Of a stretch of 64,000 bases of DNA, positions 8,801 through 18,029 are shown in pieces. Source of the stretch: Roseiarcus sp963709655 (lineage in GTDB: Bacteria; Pseudomonadota; Alphaproteobacteria; Rhizobiales; Beijerinckiaceae); contig CAVPXF010000056.1 in NCBI GenBank assembly GCA_963709655.1, forward strand, positions 877,063-941,062. Direction: 5' to 3'. The notes beneath the pieces were generated by a model. The model did not search any database, was not told where the DNA came from, and saw only the letters and a program-made list of their open reading frames with translations. The first letter of the stretch is position 1; each line of letters starts with the position of its first letter. A program made the translations under genes and the position numbers.

Positions 8801-10298
8801 CTATCCTCGCAGGCGCGCTACCTTGTCGCGCGCCATCTCATCCGGGCCTGCCCCCGCCGGAGCCTCTTTCGACGCTGGCGGGGATTCGCCGTCGAGCCGA
8901 CGCCCGCCGCGTTCCTGCCGGGCCGACTGGAGGGCGCCTTCGGCGAAGGCGCGCGCCGCGGCTTCCGCTTCGAGCTGGTCCTTCAGCTTGCCCGCCTTCT
9001 CCTCGAACAGCTCGCGCTCGCTTTGAATCAGCCGGTTCTGCTCGGCCACTTTCGCCTCGAGGGTCACAGTGCGCTGCTCAGCGCGCTGGAGCGCGATCTC
9101 GCTGGTCTCGAGGGCCTTGGCGAGCCCGGTGGACCGATCCGAGGCGGCGGCCCGCGCCGCGTCGACCTCGGCGTGCGTCGCGCGCAGCGCTGTGAGGTCC
9201 TTTTCCAGGTCAGCAAGCGCCGCGTCCTTGGACTTGGTCGCCAGCGAATGTTCGAGGGCGCGCTGCTCGTAGCTGCGGATCGACGCGTCGCGTTCGCGCA
9301 GCGTAGCGCGCGCCTCCGAAAGGAGCTTCTCCGCGGCCTCGAAGCGAGCGTTCAGCGCGGCGAGGTCTTCGCGCAGATTGGTCTGCGCGAGGCGCGCCGC
9401 TTCGGCGGCGTCGAGTTGCGTGGCCTTCAGTTTGGCGTGGGCGGCGGTCTCGTGCGCAAGCGCGGTTTCGAGTTCGTCGACCCGGCGGTTTAGCTCCTCG
9501 CGCCGACCCTCGAGCTCGCTCAGTTGGCGATTGAGCTTCGACACGGCGCCGACGAAGTCCTCGATCCGCGTCCTGAGCGCCCGGCTTTCCTGGGTCAGGA
9601 GGTCGTTCTGATCGTGCAGGGCGGCGCGCTGCTGCTCGACCTCCTGCAGCCGCTTCTCCTTGGCTGTGAACTCGCCGCGCAGGGCTGGCAGCTGGTCGCT
9701 CACTGTTTGCAGGCGGCGGCGATTGTCTTCGAGCTCCCGCTCGACGCGCTCAAGTTTCGCGGTCCGCTCTGCAAGCGCGGCGCGCGCTTCCGACGAGGCG
9801 GCTTCGGCCGCGCCAATATTGCGCTCGAGATCAGCGATGCGGGCGCCAAGGGCGTCCTGCTTGACGAAGATGCCGTTGCGCTCGACCGTAAGGGCGGCAT
9901 GATCGCTCTTCAGGCGGTCGTGCGCCTCGATCAACTCTTCGAGCTTTCGCTCGGCTTCGACATGCGCGATCTTGGTGCGTTCGATTTCCGACAGCGTATG
10001 ATCGATCGGGATGAGAACTCTCGTGGAACAGCGCCCGGATCGATTCGATATTGCGGAACGAGAACTCGACCGCGTCGAGATGCGCGCGCAACGCCTCGTT
10101 GCGGCGGCCGATGGAATCGAACGTGCGCGCCAGCATCTGCGAACGCGGCCCGGACTCTACGGGGCGCCGCGGGGCAAACCCGGCGGCGGCTGCACTCGCT
10201 TGGTCGGTATCAACGCCGTCGACAAAGATGGGAAATCCGGGCGTGTCGTTCGCGGGCGGCTGGCCGCTTTTGAACAGCTTGTCCCAGACTGACGACAT
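8801..10298 (-). CDS. Long coiled-coil, crescentin-like protein (frameshifted near 10008-10028)
   Basis: Two overlapping reading frames make one protein of about 498 residues. The N-terminal frame (from 10298, MSSVWDKLFKSG) has a non-coiled head with RSQMLARTFDSIGRRNEALR and FSFRNIESIRALFHE. After one extra base the other frame continues VLIPIDHTLSEIE and then about 370 residues of almost uninterrupted heptads rich in Glu, Arg, Ala and Leu. Head plus long rod resembles the crescentin family of alphaproteobacterial intermediate-filament-like proteins, which influence cell curvature; a general SMC-like rod protein is the alternative. Removing one base restores the frame (1498 nt = 3 x 499 + 1). 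The gene is alone and convergent with hrpB. Confidence 0.65.
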
Positions 10299-10475
10299 GA
10301 CCGCTTTCCCCGCGCCGAGGCGTTACAACCCGATCGTAGTAAAACACACCCCCATCTCATCGGAATGACGGACGAGCGCCAGTTTTCCCAGCCGCTTACG
10401 CTACGGCGCCGCGTTCGGAAGCCGACGAAACGAGACGCGCTCCGGCGACGGCGCGACGCGACCCTGAGAGCCGCC

Positions 10476-10632
10476 TCACGTCCCCGCTTTGGCCCCGTCG
10501 ATATACTTCCGCCAGTTGCGCCGCTCCTTGAAGCCCAGCACCTCGCGCGCCTTGCGGTTCGACAGCGGCGCCTTGTAGGCGCCCATCTCGCAGGTGACTG
10601 GCGTGTTAGGGCGAAGCTTCGCGCTGACGCCG
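10476..10632 (-). pseudogene. Remnant of the 3' end of a second NAD-dependent epimerase gene
   Basis: The minus-strand translation reads AKLRPNTPVTCEMGAYKAPL, then SNRKAREVLGFKERRNWRKY and IDGAKAGT before a stop. This matches the last 50 or so residues of the epimerase encoded at 11016-11928 (SNRKAREVLGFKEKHNWRKY, VDGAKAGT). DNA similarity covers 10476 to about 10632 and then ends abruptly. The differences are scattered, so it is a diverged paralogue end rather than a fresh copy. The rest of that gene is missing. Confidence 0.75.
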
Positions 10633-10700
10633 GGGGAGCTGTTCGGCCCCGTCGACCGCCTGTCGGTTGCCGACGGAAAGATCCCGCTGACGAAGCGGGG

Positions 10701-10985
10701 TCACGCCGCCTTGAACGTCAGCTTCAGGCCAAGCGACTTGGCGACGCCGAGAAGGGTCGTCAGGCGCGGATCGCCTGTCTCGCTCAAAGAACGATAAAGC
10801 GCCTGCCGGGTCAGCCCGGCCTCTTCAGCGATCCTCGCCATCCCGCGCGCCCTCGCGATGGCGCCGAGCGCATTTGCAATATATCTGGCGTCGCCGGTCT
10901 CGGCGGCGTCGGCGAGCAGTTCGATCTGAGCTTCTTTCGTGTCGAGAACGTCGGCTGGATCGAAGGGGGTTGTCTTGATCTTCAT
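10701..10985 (-). CDS. Addiction-module antidote protein (HigA-like), no toxin alongside
   Basis: A 94-residue protein starting MKIKTTPFDPADVLDTKEAQ, with a C-terminal HTH (MARIAEEAGLTRQALYRSLS, then GDPRLTTLLGVAKSLGLKL). That is the pattern of the putative addiction-module antidote family (TIGR02684 type). Such genes normally follow a RelE/HigB-type toxin gene. Here only 30 bp separate it from the upstream epimerase stop, and no toxin-like frame lies on either side, so the toxin seems lost. It sits exactly between the two epimerase 3' ends. It would encode a small cytoplasmic DNA-binding protein. Confidence 0.8.
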   Translation of the reverse strand: MKIKTTPFDPADVLDTKEAQIELLADAAETGDARYIANALGAIARARGMARIAEEAGLTRQALYRSLSETGDPRLTTLLGVAKSLGLKLTFKAA

Positions 10986-11015
10986 CGTCTATTCTCTCTT
11001 GACCCAGCCGCCTCC

Positions 11016-11928
11016 TCACGTCCCAGCTTTGGCCCCGTCGACATACTTCCGCCAGTTGTGCTTCTCCTTGAAGCCCAGCACCTCGCGCGCCTTGCGGTTC
11101 GACAGCGGCGCGTCGTACTCGCCGATGGCGCGGGTGAAGGGCGTGTTCGGGGAGAGCTTCGCCATCGCCTCTTTGGTCGGCGTATTCAGGGTGATGGTGT
11201 CGTTGGTCGCGTTGAACACCTGGAAACCGAGCCCGTCCTTTTCCAGGCACAACCGCACGATCTCGCCGAGGTCGCGCGCGTCGATGTAGCTCCAGGCGCA
11301 GCGCTTGCGGCTCGGCGGGTCGGCGAGGAAGCCCTTGAACATGCCGTACTCGTGCGGCTCGATCACGTTGCCGATTCTGAGCGCGTAGATGTCGCTTCGA
11401 TAGCGCATGGCGAAGGCGCGGGCGGTCTTTTCGTTGCACACCTTGGAGAGCCCGTAGGAATCCATCGGATCGACGTCGTAATCCTCCTCGAGCGGAAAGG
11501 CGTGGAAGTCCTTGTCGCCCTCGGCGAAGCAGAACTCCATAGGTCGTCTCGCTCGAGGCGACGATGACCTTGCGCACGCCGAGTTTCATCGCCGCCTCGA
11601 TGACGTTGTAGGTGCTGATCACATTTTTCGTGAACGTGACGTTGTCCGGTTCGATCAGCACCCGGGGAATGGCGGCGAAATGCACGACCGCGTCGGGCGG
11701 ACCCGCCGGCCGGCCGGCTTCGAAGCCCTCGAAGCCGCGGTGGATCGTCAGGGCGTTGAACGCCTGGCCGCTGTCGGTCAGATCGGCGATCACCGTCGGA
11801 ACGCCTGCAAAATCAAGCGGTTTGAGGTCGACGTTGAGGACGTCGTAGCCGTGGGCGACGAGATGCGGGACCGCGTGGCGGCCGGCCTTGCCGGTTCCGC
11901 CGGTGAAGACGATGCGCTTGCCAGTCAT
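11016..11928 (-). CDS. NAD-dependent epimerase/dehydratase (frameshifted near 11532-11545)
   Basis: An extended short-chain dehydrogenase. The N-terminal frame from the ATG at 11928 has the nucleotide-binding GGTGKAG glycine motif near residue 10 and VVHFAAIPR. It runs to VIVASSETTYG and then changes frame, continuing CFAEGDKDFHAFPLEEDYDV, with the catalytic YxxxK as YGLSK and the sugar-nucleotide region SYIDARDLG. The span is 913 nt, one base more than a whole number of codons, so one extra base explains the break; reconstructed length is about 303 residues. Substrate unknown. A diverged copy of its 3' end lies at 10476-10632. Confidence 0.8.
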
Positions 11929-12005
11929 GGAGGGCCTCGAGAGACAGGAAAGCGCACTCATAGCGCTTTCCGCCGCCGGAGGGGAACCGGCTGCGCATGA
12001 CCCGT

Positions 12006-12971
12006 TCACGCCCGCGGATGCGCCGCCTTGTAGGCCGCCAGCAGCCGCGCGCTGTCGACGCCGGTATAGACCTGGGTGGTCGAGAGCGAGGCGTGGCCGA
12101 GCAGGTCCTGGATGGTGCGCAAATCTCCGCCGCGGCCGAGGAGGTGGGTGGCGAAGGAATGGCGCAGCGCATGCGGCGTGGCGGTGTCCGGGAGCCCCAG
12201 CGCGCCGCGCATCCGCTCCATGGCGAGCTGCACGATCCGCGGCGACAGCGGGCCGCCCTTGGCGCCGACGAACAGGGGCCCGTCGGCCTTGAGCGCATAG
12301 GGGCAGAGCGCCAGGTAGTCCTCGACCGCCTTGCGCACCGGCGCGATGATCGGCGCGGAGCGGGTCTTCTCGCCCTTGCCGATGACCGTCACTGCATCGA
12401 CCGCGCCGACCGGCGCGTCCGCGCGCGTGAGGCCCAACGCCTCGGAAATGCGCAGGCCCGCGCCGTAGCAGAGCGCCAGCACTGCGGCGTCGCGCGCCAG
12501 CACCCAGGGGTCGCGCGCCTCGCCCGCGCGCGGCTCGGTCGTCGTCACCGCCCGGGCGTCCGCGGGATTTAGGGGCCGGGGCAGGCGGCGCCCCGCCTTC
12601 GGCGCGCGGATCGCCCCGAGCGCCGACGCCGTCTCGCCGCCGTCGCGGGCGATGGCGCTGGCCAGCGAGCGCAGGGCCGAGAGCGCGCGTTGCAGCGAGC
12701 GCCCCTCGATTCCCTCGGCGCGGCGGCGGGCGAGAAAGGCGCGCAGGTCGCCCGGCGCGCAATTCACGAAGTCGGCGACCGAGGGCGGCGCGCCAAAACG
12801 CTCAGCCAGAAAGGCGAGGAACTGGCGGGCGTCGCGGCCGTAGGCCTCGATCGTGTGGGCCGACAACTTTCGTTCGTTCGAGAGCGCGCGAAGCCACGCC
12901 CGGACGACCGCGGCGAGGTCGGGCGCAGCGGGCAGGGCGTCGGGTTCGGCGGGGTCGAGGGGAGGCCGCAT
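12006..12971 (-). CDS. xerC: Tyrosine recombinase XerC
   Basis: 321 residues, the normal length of Xer recombinases. The N-terminal SAM-like core-binding domain includes NERKLSAHTIEAYGRDARQF. The catalytic domain shows all active-site blocks: GAGLRISEALGL (first Arg), GKGEKTR (Lys), HALRHSFATHLL (His-x-x-Arg), LGHASLSTTQVYT (His and nucleophile Tyr). XerC acts with XerD at dif to resolve chromosome dimers. The Ala/Pro-rich N-terminus matches alphaproteobacterial XerC rather than a phage integrase, and no mobile element adjoins it. A GNAT gene lies 32 bp upstream on the same strand and may be co-transcribed. Confidence 0.9.
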   Translation of the reverse strand: MRPPLDPAEPDALPAAPDLAAVVRAWLRALSNERKLSAHTIEAYGRDARQFLAFLAERFGAPPSVADFVNCAPGDLRAFLARRRAEGIEGRSLQRALSALRSLASAIARDGGETASALGAIRAPKAGRRLPRPLNPADARAVTTTEPRAGEARDPWVLARDAAVLALCYGAGLRISEALGLTRADAPVGAVDAVTVIGKGEKTRSAPIIAPVRKAVEDYLALCPYALKADGPLFVGAKGGPLSPRIVQLAMERMRGALGLPDTATPHALRHSFATHLLGRGGDLRTIQDLLGHASLSTTQVYTGVDSARLLAAYKAAHPRA

Positions 12972-13003
12972 ATCGGTCAGGATCGGCCAAAGACGTTAAA
13001 GGT

Positions 13004-13534
13004 TTACGGATCGTCTCGCGTCGAAATCGCGCCCTCGGCTGCGCAGGTCAAAGCGCGCGCGTAATAGCGCACGGTCTTGCCGACGGCCAAGGACGCCGCG
13101 CCGACCGCGACGAAGCCGAGCGCCGCGTGGAGGGCGTCGGAGGCGGGATTGGGCGGTTCGGCGTTCACTTCGCACACAACGCGGTCGTGGCCCGCGGCGC
13201 GGGCCTTGGCGATCAGCGCCGCATAGAGCGCCTTGGCGAGGCCGCGACCTCGCGCGGCCGGAGCGACCGCGATCCGGTCGACGTAGACGAAGCGCTCGAA
13301 CCGCTCGCGAAACCACAGGAAATTCGGGCTGTCATAGTCGGCGTCCTGGTCGAAGGCGATCAGGAACGCGTCGGCTTCGCCGATCCGGCCGGCAAAAAAC
13401 GCCCGATCGACGAGCCGCGCCATCTTCCGCTCGGAAAGCGGCGACAGATCCTCGGCGTGGGCGTTGTTGAGCGCGAGCAGCGCGACGGATGCGCCGCTCC
13501 CGAGCGTCCTCACGCCGAGCTCTTGCCCCGCCAT
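13004..13534 (-). CDS. GNAT-family N-acetyltransferase
   Basis: 176 residues with the GNAT fold signature: VYVDRIAVAPAARGRGLAKA (beta-4 and the acetyl-CoA-binding R/Q-x-x-G-x-G/A loop, here ARGRGLA), then VVCEVNAEPPNPASDALHAA (beta-5/alpha-4) and LGFVAVGAASLAVGKTVRYY. The N-terminal ELGVRTLGSGASVALLALNN and ALLAL-containing strand fit the group annotated as GNAT proteins with unknown acceptor. It may share a transcript with xerC. The acyl acceptor cannot be deduced. Confidence 0.82.
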   Translation of the reverse strand: MAGQELGVRTLGSGASVALLALNNAHAEDLSPLSERKMARLVDRAFFAGRIGEADAFLIAFDQDADYDSPNFLWFRERFERFVYVDRIAVAPAARGRGLAKALYAALIAKARAAGHDRVVCEVNAEPPNPASDALHAALGFVAVGAASLAVGKTVRYYARALTCAAEGAISTRDDP

Positions 13535-13684
13535 GGCTCAGCGTCCCCGACCTCGAAAAAGCAGTCGCAGCGCGCCCGATGCACCGGGCGGGCGCGCATC
13601 TCACAACCGCGAGCGCGGAAACGCCGACGTTCCGGCCCCGCGCCATAAGGGGGCGCAAAGCCGGAACCATTGGCTCAAGTCGTC

Positions 13685-14086
13685 TCAGTCGACCGTCGCG
13701 GGGGTGCGAACGCGCCTCTGGATGGTCGTCTCGAACCTCTTCTCGATCCTGCGCTCGAGCAGGCTCGGGATATAGGCGCCGACGCCGGACGGCAGATCCT
13801 GCAGCGACACGAACCTTCCGGTCTTCAGGCGCAGGCCGTCGCGATAGAGGCCGCTGTCGCGCTGGGCGAAAACGGTCTCGACCTCCGAGCCGATCCCGAG
13901 GTTCTTCTGCATGACCGACGGGATGTCGGTCAGCACGACGGTCGTGTCGCACTGGACGCAGACCGGAGTTCTCGGAGCGCCCGGGGCCGCAAAGCCGATC
14001 GAACCGCTCGGAAAACGCGTCGTGACATAGAGTTCGCCCTCACGCGCCGGGCGGGACCCATACATTTCCAACGAATAGTCGCACAT
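13685..14086 (-). CDS. Conserved-looking hypothetical protein, 133 residues
   Basis: I chose the ATG at 14086 (MCDYSLEMYGSRPAREGELY) because GGAG lies 8 bases upstream; in-frame ATGs at 14098 and 14227 would extend it. The protein is soluble, with no signal or membrane segment. It contains a CVQCDTTVVLTDIP segment with two Cys spaced CxxC and a PSLLERRIEKRF stretch near the end. The tidy composition suggests a real gene, but I do not recognise a domain. It is a single gene on the minus strand, next to the insertion sequence at 14306. Confidence 0.6.
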   Translation of the reverse strand: MCDYSLEMYGSRPAREGELYVTTRFPSGSIGFAAPGAPRTPVCVQCDTTVVLTDIPSVMQKNLGIGSEVETVFAQRDSGLYRDGLRLKTGRFVSLQDLPSGVGAYIPSLLERRIEKRFETTIQRRVRTPATVD

Positions 14087-14305
14087 GACACGCTCCATCT
14101 GTGACTGCGCGCCCACCCAGCATCTTCCGCTCGCGGGAATGTTTTTTGTCTTTTCGTGTTTGCATGGAAGGTAACGCGCCAATCGGGCTTTATTGCGATT
14201 GCATGAAGGCGCGGACAGCCGCCTCACACGGGCATGCCCGCCTCGGGCGGCTTTTGGCCGCGCCGTCGTCGGGCGCGTCCCAGGTCGCCGCGAGCCAATG
14301 GCGTT

Positions 14306-15633
14306 AGGCGACGCCCAAAGACTATCGCTCCATGGTGTTTTTTCTCGGCGCGATGTTGTAGTTCCATTCTGGGTGGAACGCGTCGCGGGTTATGTTCAGG
14401 CTCGCCATGTCCGCGTCGGAAACCTTGATGCCCTTGAGATAGGTATTTCGATCGAGCCCGCAGGAAATCTTCAAGCCGGTTTTCGTTGTTGTGTTGGAAA
14501 TCAGTGCGATGACGATGAGCAGGCTGGCCAGAGGCATGGCGCGCCAGTTTTGTGTGATGTGACAGAACATGCGGTGCTCGATCTTGTTCCACTTCGATGT
14601 CCCCGGCGGGTAGTGGCAGACCTGGATGATCAGCCCGGTTTCATCGGCAAGTTGCTGGAGCGCCAACTTCCACAGACGCAAGCGTGAACCGTTGGAGCCG
14701 CCGCCGTCGGCCGTGATCATCAGGCGCTTCATGCCGGGATACAGCCCGCGGCCGATTTGTTCGAGCCATAGACGAACCGCGTTGACCGCGAATTGCCCGG
14801 TATCGTGGTCAATTCCGAGGCTGACATAGCCGAGGTTGGCGCCGATGTCGTAGACGCCGTAAGGAACGACCTTGCCGAGCTCCTTGTCCTCGAAATCGTG
14901 GGTATTGACCTCGATCGGCTGGCCTTGCGGCCCATAGTCGCTGCCGCCGTTCTTGAATTCGCCGAGCAATTCCTTCTTTTTCGCGTCGATTGATATCGTG
15001 GGTTCGCCGGCTGCCTGGAACGCTTCGACCTTGGCGTTGATATATTCGAACTGCGCGTCGCGATCGGGATGTTTGCCGCTCTCTTTGGTCTTCCGGTTGT
15101 AATGGCGGCAGTATTTCAATTCCCGCAATAATTTGGGAACGGTTGACGAACTCACCTTATGGCCCATCTGGCGAAGCGCCGTCGCCAGCTTCTCGTGGCT
15201 CTTGGACACCCATACCAATGGCCGCATCGGATCGCCCATCGTCGCGGGCTCGAGCAATCGTTGCAAGTCCGCCAGCAGCGTCGGATCTTTGGTTGTCAAC
15301 AGAGGGCCGCCGCCGCCTTTCCGCCGCACCTTTCCTGTCAATGAACCGGGGTCCTGCAGGTCCTTCAGACCGCGTCCAATCGTACTGCGGGCGACCTTCG
15401 TCGCGCGCGCCGCCGCCGCAATCCCACCGTAGCCCGCGGCCTTCGCCTCCGCCGCCGCGTTCAACCGCCGGCCCCGTTCGTTCAGAGAGGAACGAAGCGC
15501 TTCGTAACGGGCTCGCAGCAGTGATTCGTCGATCATCTATCTGCTATAGACCGCAGCCCCGGCGACAGGAATCCCGTAAACAGCCCACGCCAGTAGAACA
15601 CCAAACCGATTCACCAGTCTTTGGGCGTCGCCT
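14306..15633. mobile_element. ISAzo13-like insertion sequence with 18-bp terminal inverted repeats
   Basis: The sequence AGGCGACGCCCAAAGACT at 14306-14323 is repeated perfectly inverted at 15616-15633, enclosing one transposase gene (1328 bp in all). The left repeat overlaps the 3' end of the transposase gene by two bases. The right end is itself bracketed by GATTCACC (15608) and GGTGAATC (15637), which may belong to the true ends. I could not assign a target duplication. A truncated second copy lies at 22595-23097. Confidence 0.8.
14322..15536 (-). CDS. ISAzo13-family transposase
   Basis: A 404-residue DDE-type transposase, full length for the family. The N-terminal HTH region reads GYGGIAAAARATKVARSTIG and GRGLKDLQDPGSL. 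The catalytic core contains PTISIDAKKKELLGEFKNGG (first Asp), MKRLMITADGGGSNGSRLRLW (quoted here as MKRLMITADGGGSNG; second Asp) and HYPPGTSKWNKIEHRMFCHI (Glu), the set seen in the Rhodopirellula-type/ISAzo13 transposases. The frame is intact and both inverted repeats are present, so the element may still be active. Confidence 0.9.
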   Translation of the reverse strand: MIDESLLRARYEALRSSLNERGRRLNAAAEAKAAGYGGIAAAARATKVARSTIGRGLKDLQDPGSLTGKVRRKGGGGPLLTTKDPTLLADLQRLLEPATMGDPMRPLVWVSKSHEKLATALRQMGHKVSSSTVPKLLRELKYCRHYNRKTKESGKHPDRDAQFEYINAKVEAFQAAGEPTISIDAKKKELLGEFKNGGSDYGPQGQPIEVNTHDFEDKELGKVVPYGVYDIGANLGYVSLGIDHDTGQFAVNAVRLWLEQIGRGLYPGMKRLMITADGGGSNGSRLRLWKLALQQLADETGLIIQVCHYPPGTSKWNKIEHRMFCHITQNWRAMPLASLLIVIALISNTTTKTGLKISCGLDRNTYLKGIKVSDADMASLNITRDAFHPEWNYNIAPRKNTMER

Positions 15634-15767
15634 TAGGGTGAATCTAGGGCTCAAGCGACGCGAGCGGTCCATGAGTCGATAACATCGTTGACATTTCGTG
15701 AAGGCGCATTATGTTAACGGCTGCTTACACGGCCTTCGGGTGGCGAGGGTGGGGGAACCGGGAGAGG

Positions 15768-16404
15768 ATGATGAGAAAGCAGAGTTTCCTGGCGTCCGCC
15801 GCGGTTGCGGCGGCGCTGATGGCGCCGGGCGCGGCGAGCGCGGGCGCCGAGTACTTCGATTTCAGTGGGTCGGTCACATGTTTCGGATGCACGACCCCGG
15901 GCACAATTGAGGGGGAGTTCGTCGTCGATGTCGTCAGCGGAGTGGCGGTCAGCGGCGCCGGCTCTATAGAGGGAACATACATTCCGGGCGTTCAGACGCT
16001 GACGCTGATCACACCGTCGAACTCCGGGCTCAGGCGGCTATCCGAGCGGGATCGGCTGGCGCGACGGCAGCGGCACGGACACTTGGGGCTGGGACAATCT
16101 CGTGCCGATCGATTACGTCGGGGGCCTGGATTTTTCGTTCGGCGCGGGAACGAGTCCTCCGGTCTCGGGCACGGGCTGGCAGTTCGGCATCTGGAACAAC
16201 AGTGGGCCCGTCGGATACGGGGATGATTATCAGGCGTGGATCTCCGGCCCAAACGGCGGGCCAGGCCACTACTATGGCTATACGGGCGCCCTGACGGTTT
16301 CGGCCCCGGAGCTCGCAACCTGGGCGATGCTGGGCCTCGGCTTCGCCGCGCTCGGCTTTGCCGGCTACCGCAAGGCGCGTACGCCGCGAGCCGTCGCCCT
16401 CTGA
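15768..16404 (+). CDS. PEP-CTERM-sorted exported protein (frameshifted near 16020-16035)
   Basis: Starts at ATGATG (15768/15771) directly after GGGAGAGG. The signal peptide is MRKQSFLASAAVAAALMAPG with ASA cleavage, followed by EYFDFSGSVTCFGCTTPG. After PSNSG the frame changes and continues GYPSGIGWRDGSGTDTWGWD and DYVGGLDFSFGAG. The end is the sorting tail APELATWAMLGLGFAALGFA plus GYRKAR, the alphaproteobacterial PEP-CTERM form (Pro-Glu, hydrophobic helix, Arg-rich end). The length of 637 nt implies one extra base; reconstructed protein about 211 residues. Such proteins are processed by an exosortase and are usually tied to exopolysaccharide. No exosortase gene is in this window. Confidence 0.75.
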
Positions 16405-16429
16405 CGCGCCCGCCAGGCAATGCATGTCG

Positions 16430-16453
16430 GGGCCGCCTAAGGGCGGCCCTTTT
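16430..16453 (+). terminator. Rho-independent terminator after the PEP-CTERM gene
   Basis: GGGCCGCC, a four-base TAAG loop, GGCGGCCC and TTTT form an 8-bp GC stem followed by a T run, 26 bases after the stop at 16404. It overlaps the stop codon of the convergent MEMO-AMMECR1 gene (16437). Confidence 0.75.
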
Positions 16454-17898
16454 CATTGTAAGTCGGGGCATAGCCGGCGTCTTCGATCCTGACCGGCGCG
16501 ATCTCGGCGGCGCTCACGCGCCGGAACGGCGCGCCGAACGCTTCGACCCGGAAGCGCTGGGCCTCGAGGCCCAGCGGGAAAATCAACGGATCGAGCCCGG
16601 CCTTGCGCAGCAGATGGCGCACGAACTCCCGTCCGTCCGCGATCTGCCGCCAGACGCTCGGCAGGAACAGCGCCCGCTGGCGCCCTTTGCCGAGAATGAG
16701 CCCGTCCCGGTCCGGCTCGAGCGCCGAGACGAGCTCCGCCTCGGTGTGAGCCGGGATCGGCCGCGGATGCGAGAGGATCGAGACGTCGAGCTCGAGAGTC
16801 TCGAGCTCCGCCTCGCTCAACGGGTCGAAACGCGGATCGCCGCAGCCCGCGTTCACGGCGTTCGTCACCACGTCCTCGATCAGCGTCGTGCGCGGCGCCG
16901 GCGAGCCGATGCAGCCCCTGAGGCGGCCGTCGTGGGTGAGGGTGACGAAGGTTCCGCGCATCGACGTCAGCGTCGGCGACAGGCGGCCGTCGACGGCGAG
17001 CGACGGCATGCGTCCGCCGCTCCGCGCCGCGGCGGCGAGGCTCGCCATGGCGGTCGAGATGAGGAGCGCGCGGTCGGCGTCTTCGAGCCGCGCGGAGGCC
17101 GCATATTCCATGGCGAAAGCGCCGTAGCCGACGACGCGGGACGCGTCCGCGCCGACATCGGCCGAGGTCGCCAAATGCAGCCCGCTGACCCTGAGGTCGC
17201 GCTCGGCGGCGATGGTCAGCGCGCCGCCGATCGGCAGGTAGCCGCAGGCCCGCCGGCCCTCGAGCGAAGTCGACGTCGAGGCGTTCGATGAACCGGGCGG
17301 TGTCGGCGTCGACCGCCCGGGCGTTCGCCTGTTCGAGGAAATGCGACAGGTCGGAGGAGATCGCGATCCCCGTCTCCGGACCGCCCCAGACGAGCCGCAG
17401 CGCCGCGGCGACTTCAGCCGGCGTCGCATCGCCCACGAGGATCGGCAGGACCTCGAACGGCGCGGGTAGCATCGCCTGCAGCATCACCAGATGCATTTCG
17501 AGCGAATGCTCGCCGGCGAAGGGCTTTGCGTCGACCGCCGCAGCTTGCGCCTCGGCGAGCCGGATATGGAGATCGCGGGCGACCTTCGCTTCGCCGAGCG
17601 GGGTTGACCAGGCCGCGGCCGGATGGATGGCGAGGCCGCGGAAGGCGACCCGATGGGCCGGCCCGACGATGACGATGCGCGTCGGCGGCTTGGGCCGCCG
17701 CGCCCAGGCGCCGAAGGCGGTGGCGGCGACCGAGCCCGAATAAACGATGCCGGCGTGCGGCGCGACGACCGCCTTCGGCGTGACGCCGCCGTCCGATCGG
17801 GCGCCCTTGCGCATCCCGGCGATGAGGGTGCGGAGCGCGTCGGGCTCCGCCGGATAGAAGAGGCCCGCGACCTGCGCGGGATGAACGGCGTTGAGCAT
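16437..17898 (-). CDS. AmmeMemoRadiSam fused B-A protein: MEMO1-like plus AMMECR1-like domains (frameshifted near 17262-17285)
   Basis: The N-terminal half (ATG at 17898, MLNAVHPAQVAGLFYPAEPD) is a MEMO1-like domain with the metal-site region VVAPHAGIVYSG, then IVGPAHRVAFRG and FAGEHSLEMHLVMLQ. The C-terminal half, in a second frame, is an AMMECR1-like domain with FVTLTHDGRLRGCIGSPAPR (the LRGCIG hallmark) and FRVEAFGAPF at the end. One extra base near 17275 (1462 nt = 3 x 487 + 1) separates ARFIERLD from SLEGRRACGYLP; repaired, it is a single fused protein of about 486 residues. MEMO, AMMECR1 and a radical SAM protein co-occur in many prokaryotes as the AmmeMemoRadiSam system, whose reaction is not established. 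The radical SAM partner is encoded divergently at 18146. Confidence 0.85.
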
Positions 17899-17911
17899 GT
17901 CGACCCCCGGC

Positions 17912-18029
17912 CTGTAGCCGCGGTCGCCGCTGTGGCCGCGGTCGATGCACGTGTAGCCGCGGTCGTTGACCGCGGCGGCGCGGTCAACGACCGCGCCTAC
18001 AGTCCCGCGGTCAGCGACCGCGGCTACAG
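17912..18029. repeat. Cluster of GTAGCCGCGGTCG-type palindromes
   Basis: Several overlapping copies of CTGTAGCCGCGGTCG and its complement CGACCGCGGCTACAG, including GTAGCCGCGGTCGTTGACCG, CGCGGTCAACGACCGCG and CGGTCAGCGACCGCGGCTAC. The cluster starts with CTGTAG and ends with CTACAG, like the element at 5937-6028. It fills the gap between the divergent MEMO-AMMECR1 and amrS genes. Confidence 0.8.

Noticed and set aside
8672..9493. A plus-strand frame starting MWRVLRDAMGSGVRT just after hrpB.
   Set aside because: Most of it is antisense to the coiled-coil gene. The first 40 residues could be a small gene, but there is no ribosome site of note and no known domain.
10825..12762. A 645-codon minus-strand frame through epimerase and xerC.
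   Set aside because: Only its middle part is the N-terminal epimerase frame. The remainder reads the xerC and antitoxin genes out of frame.
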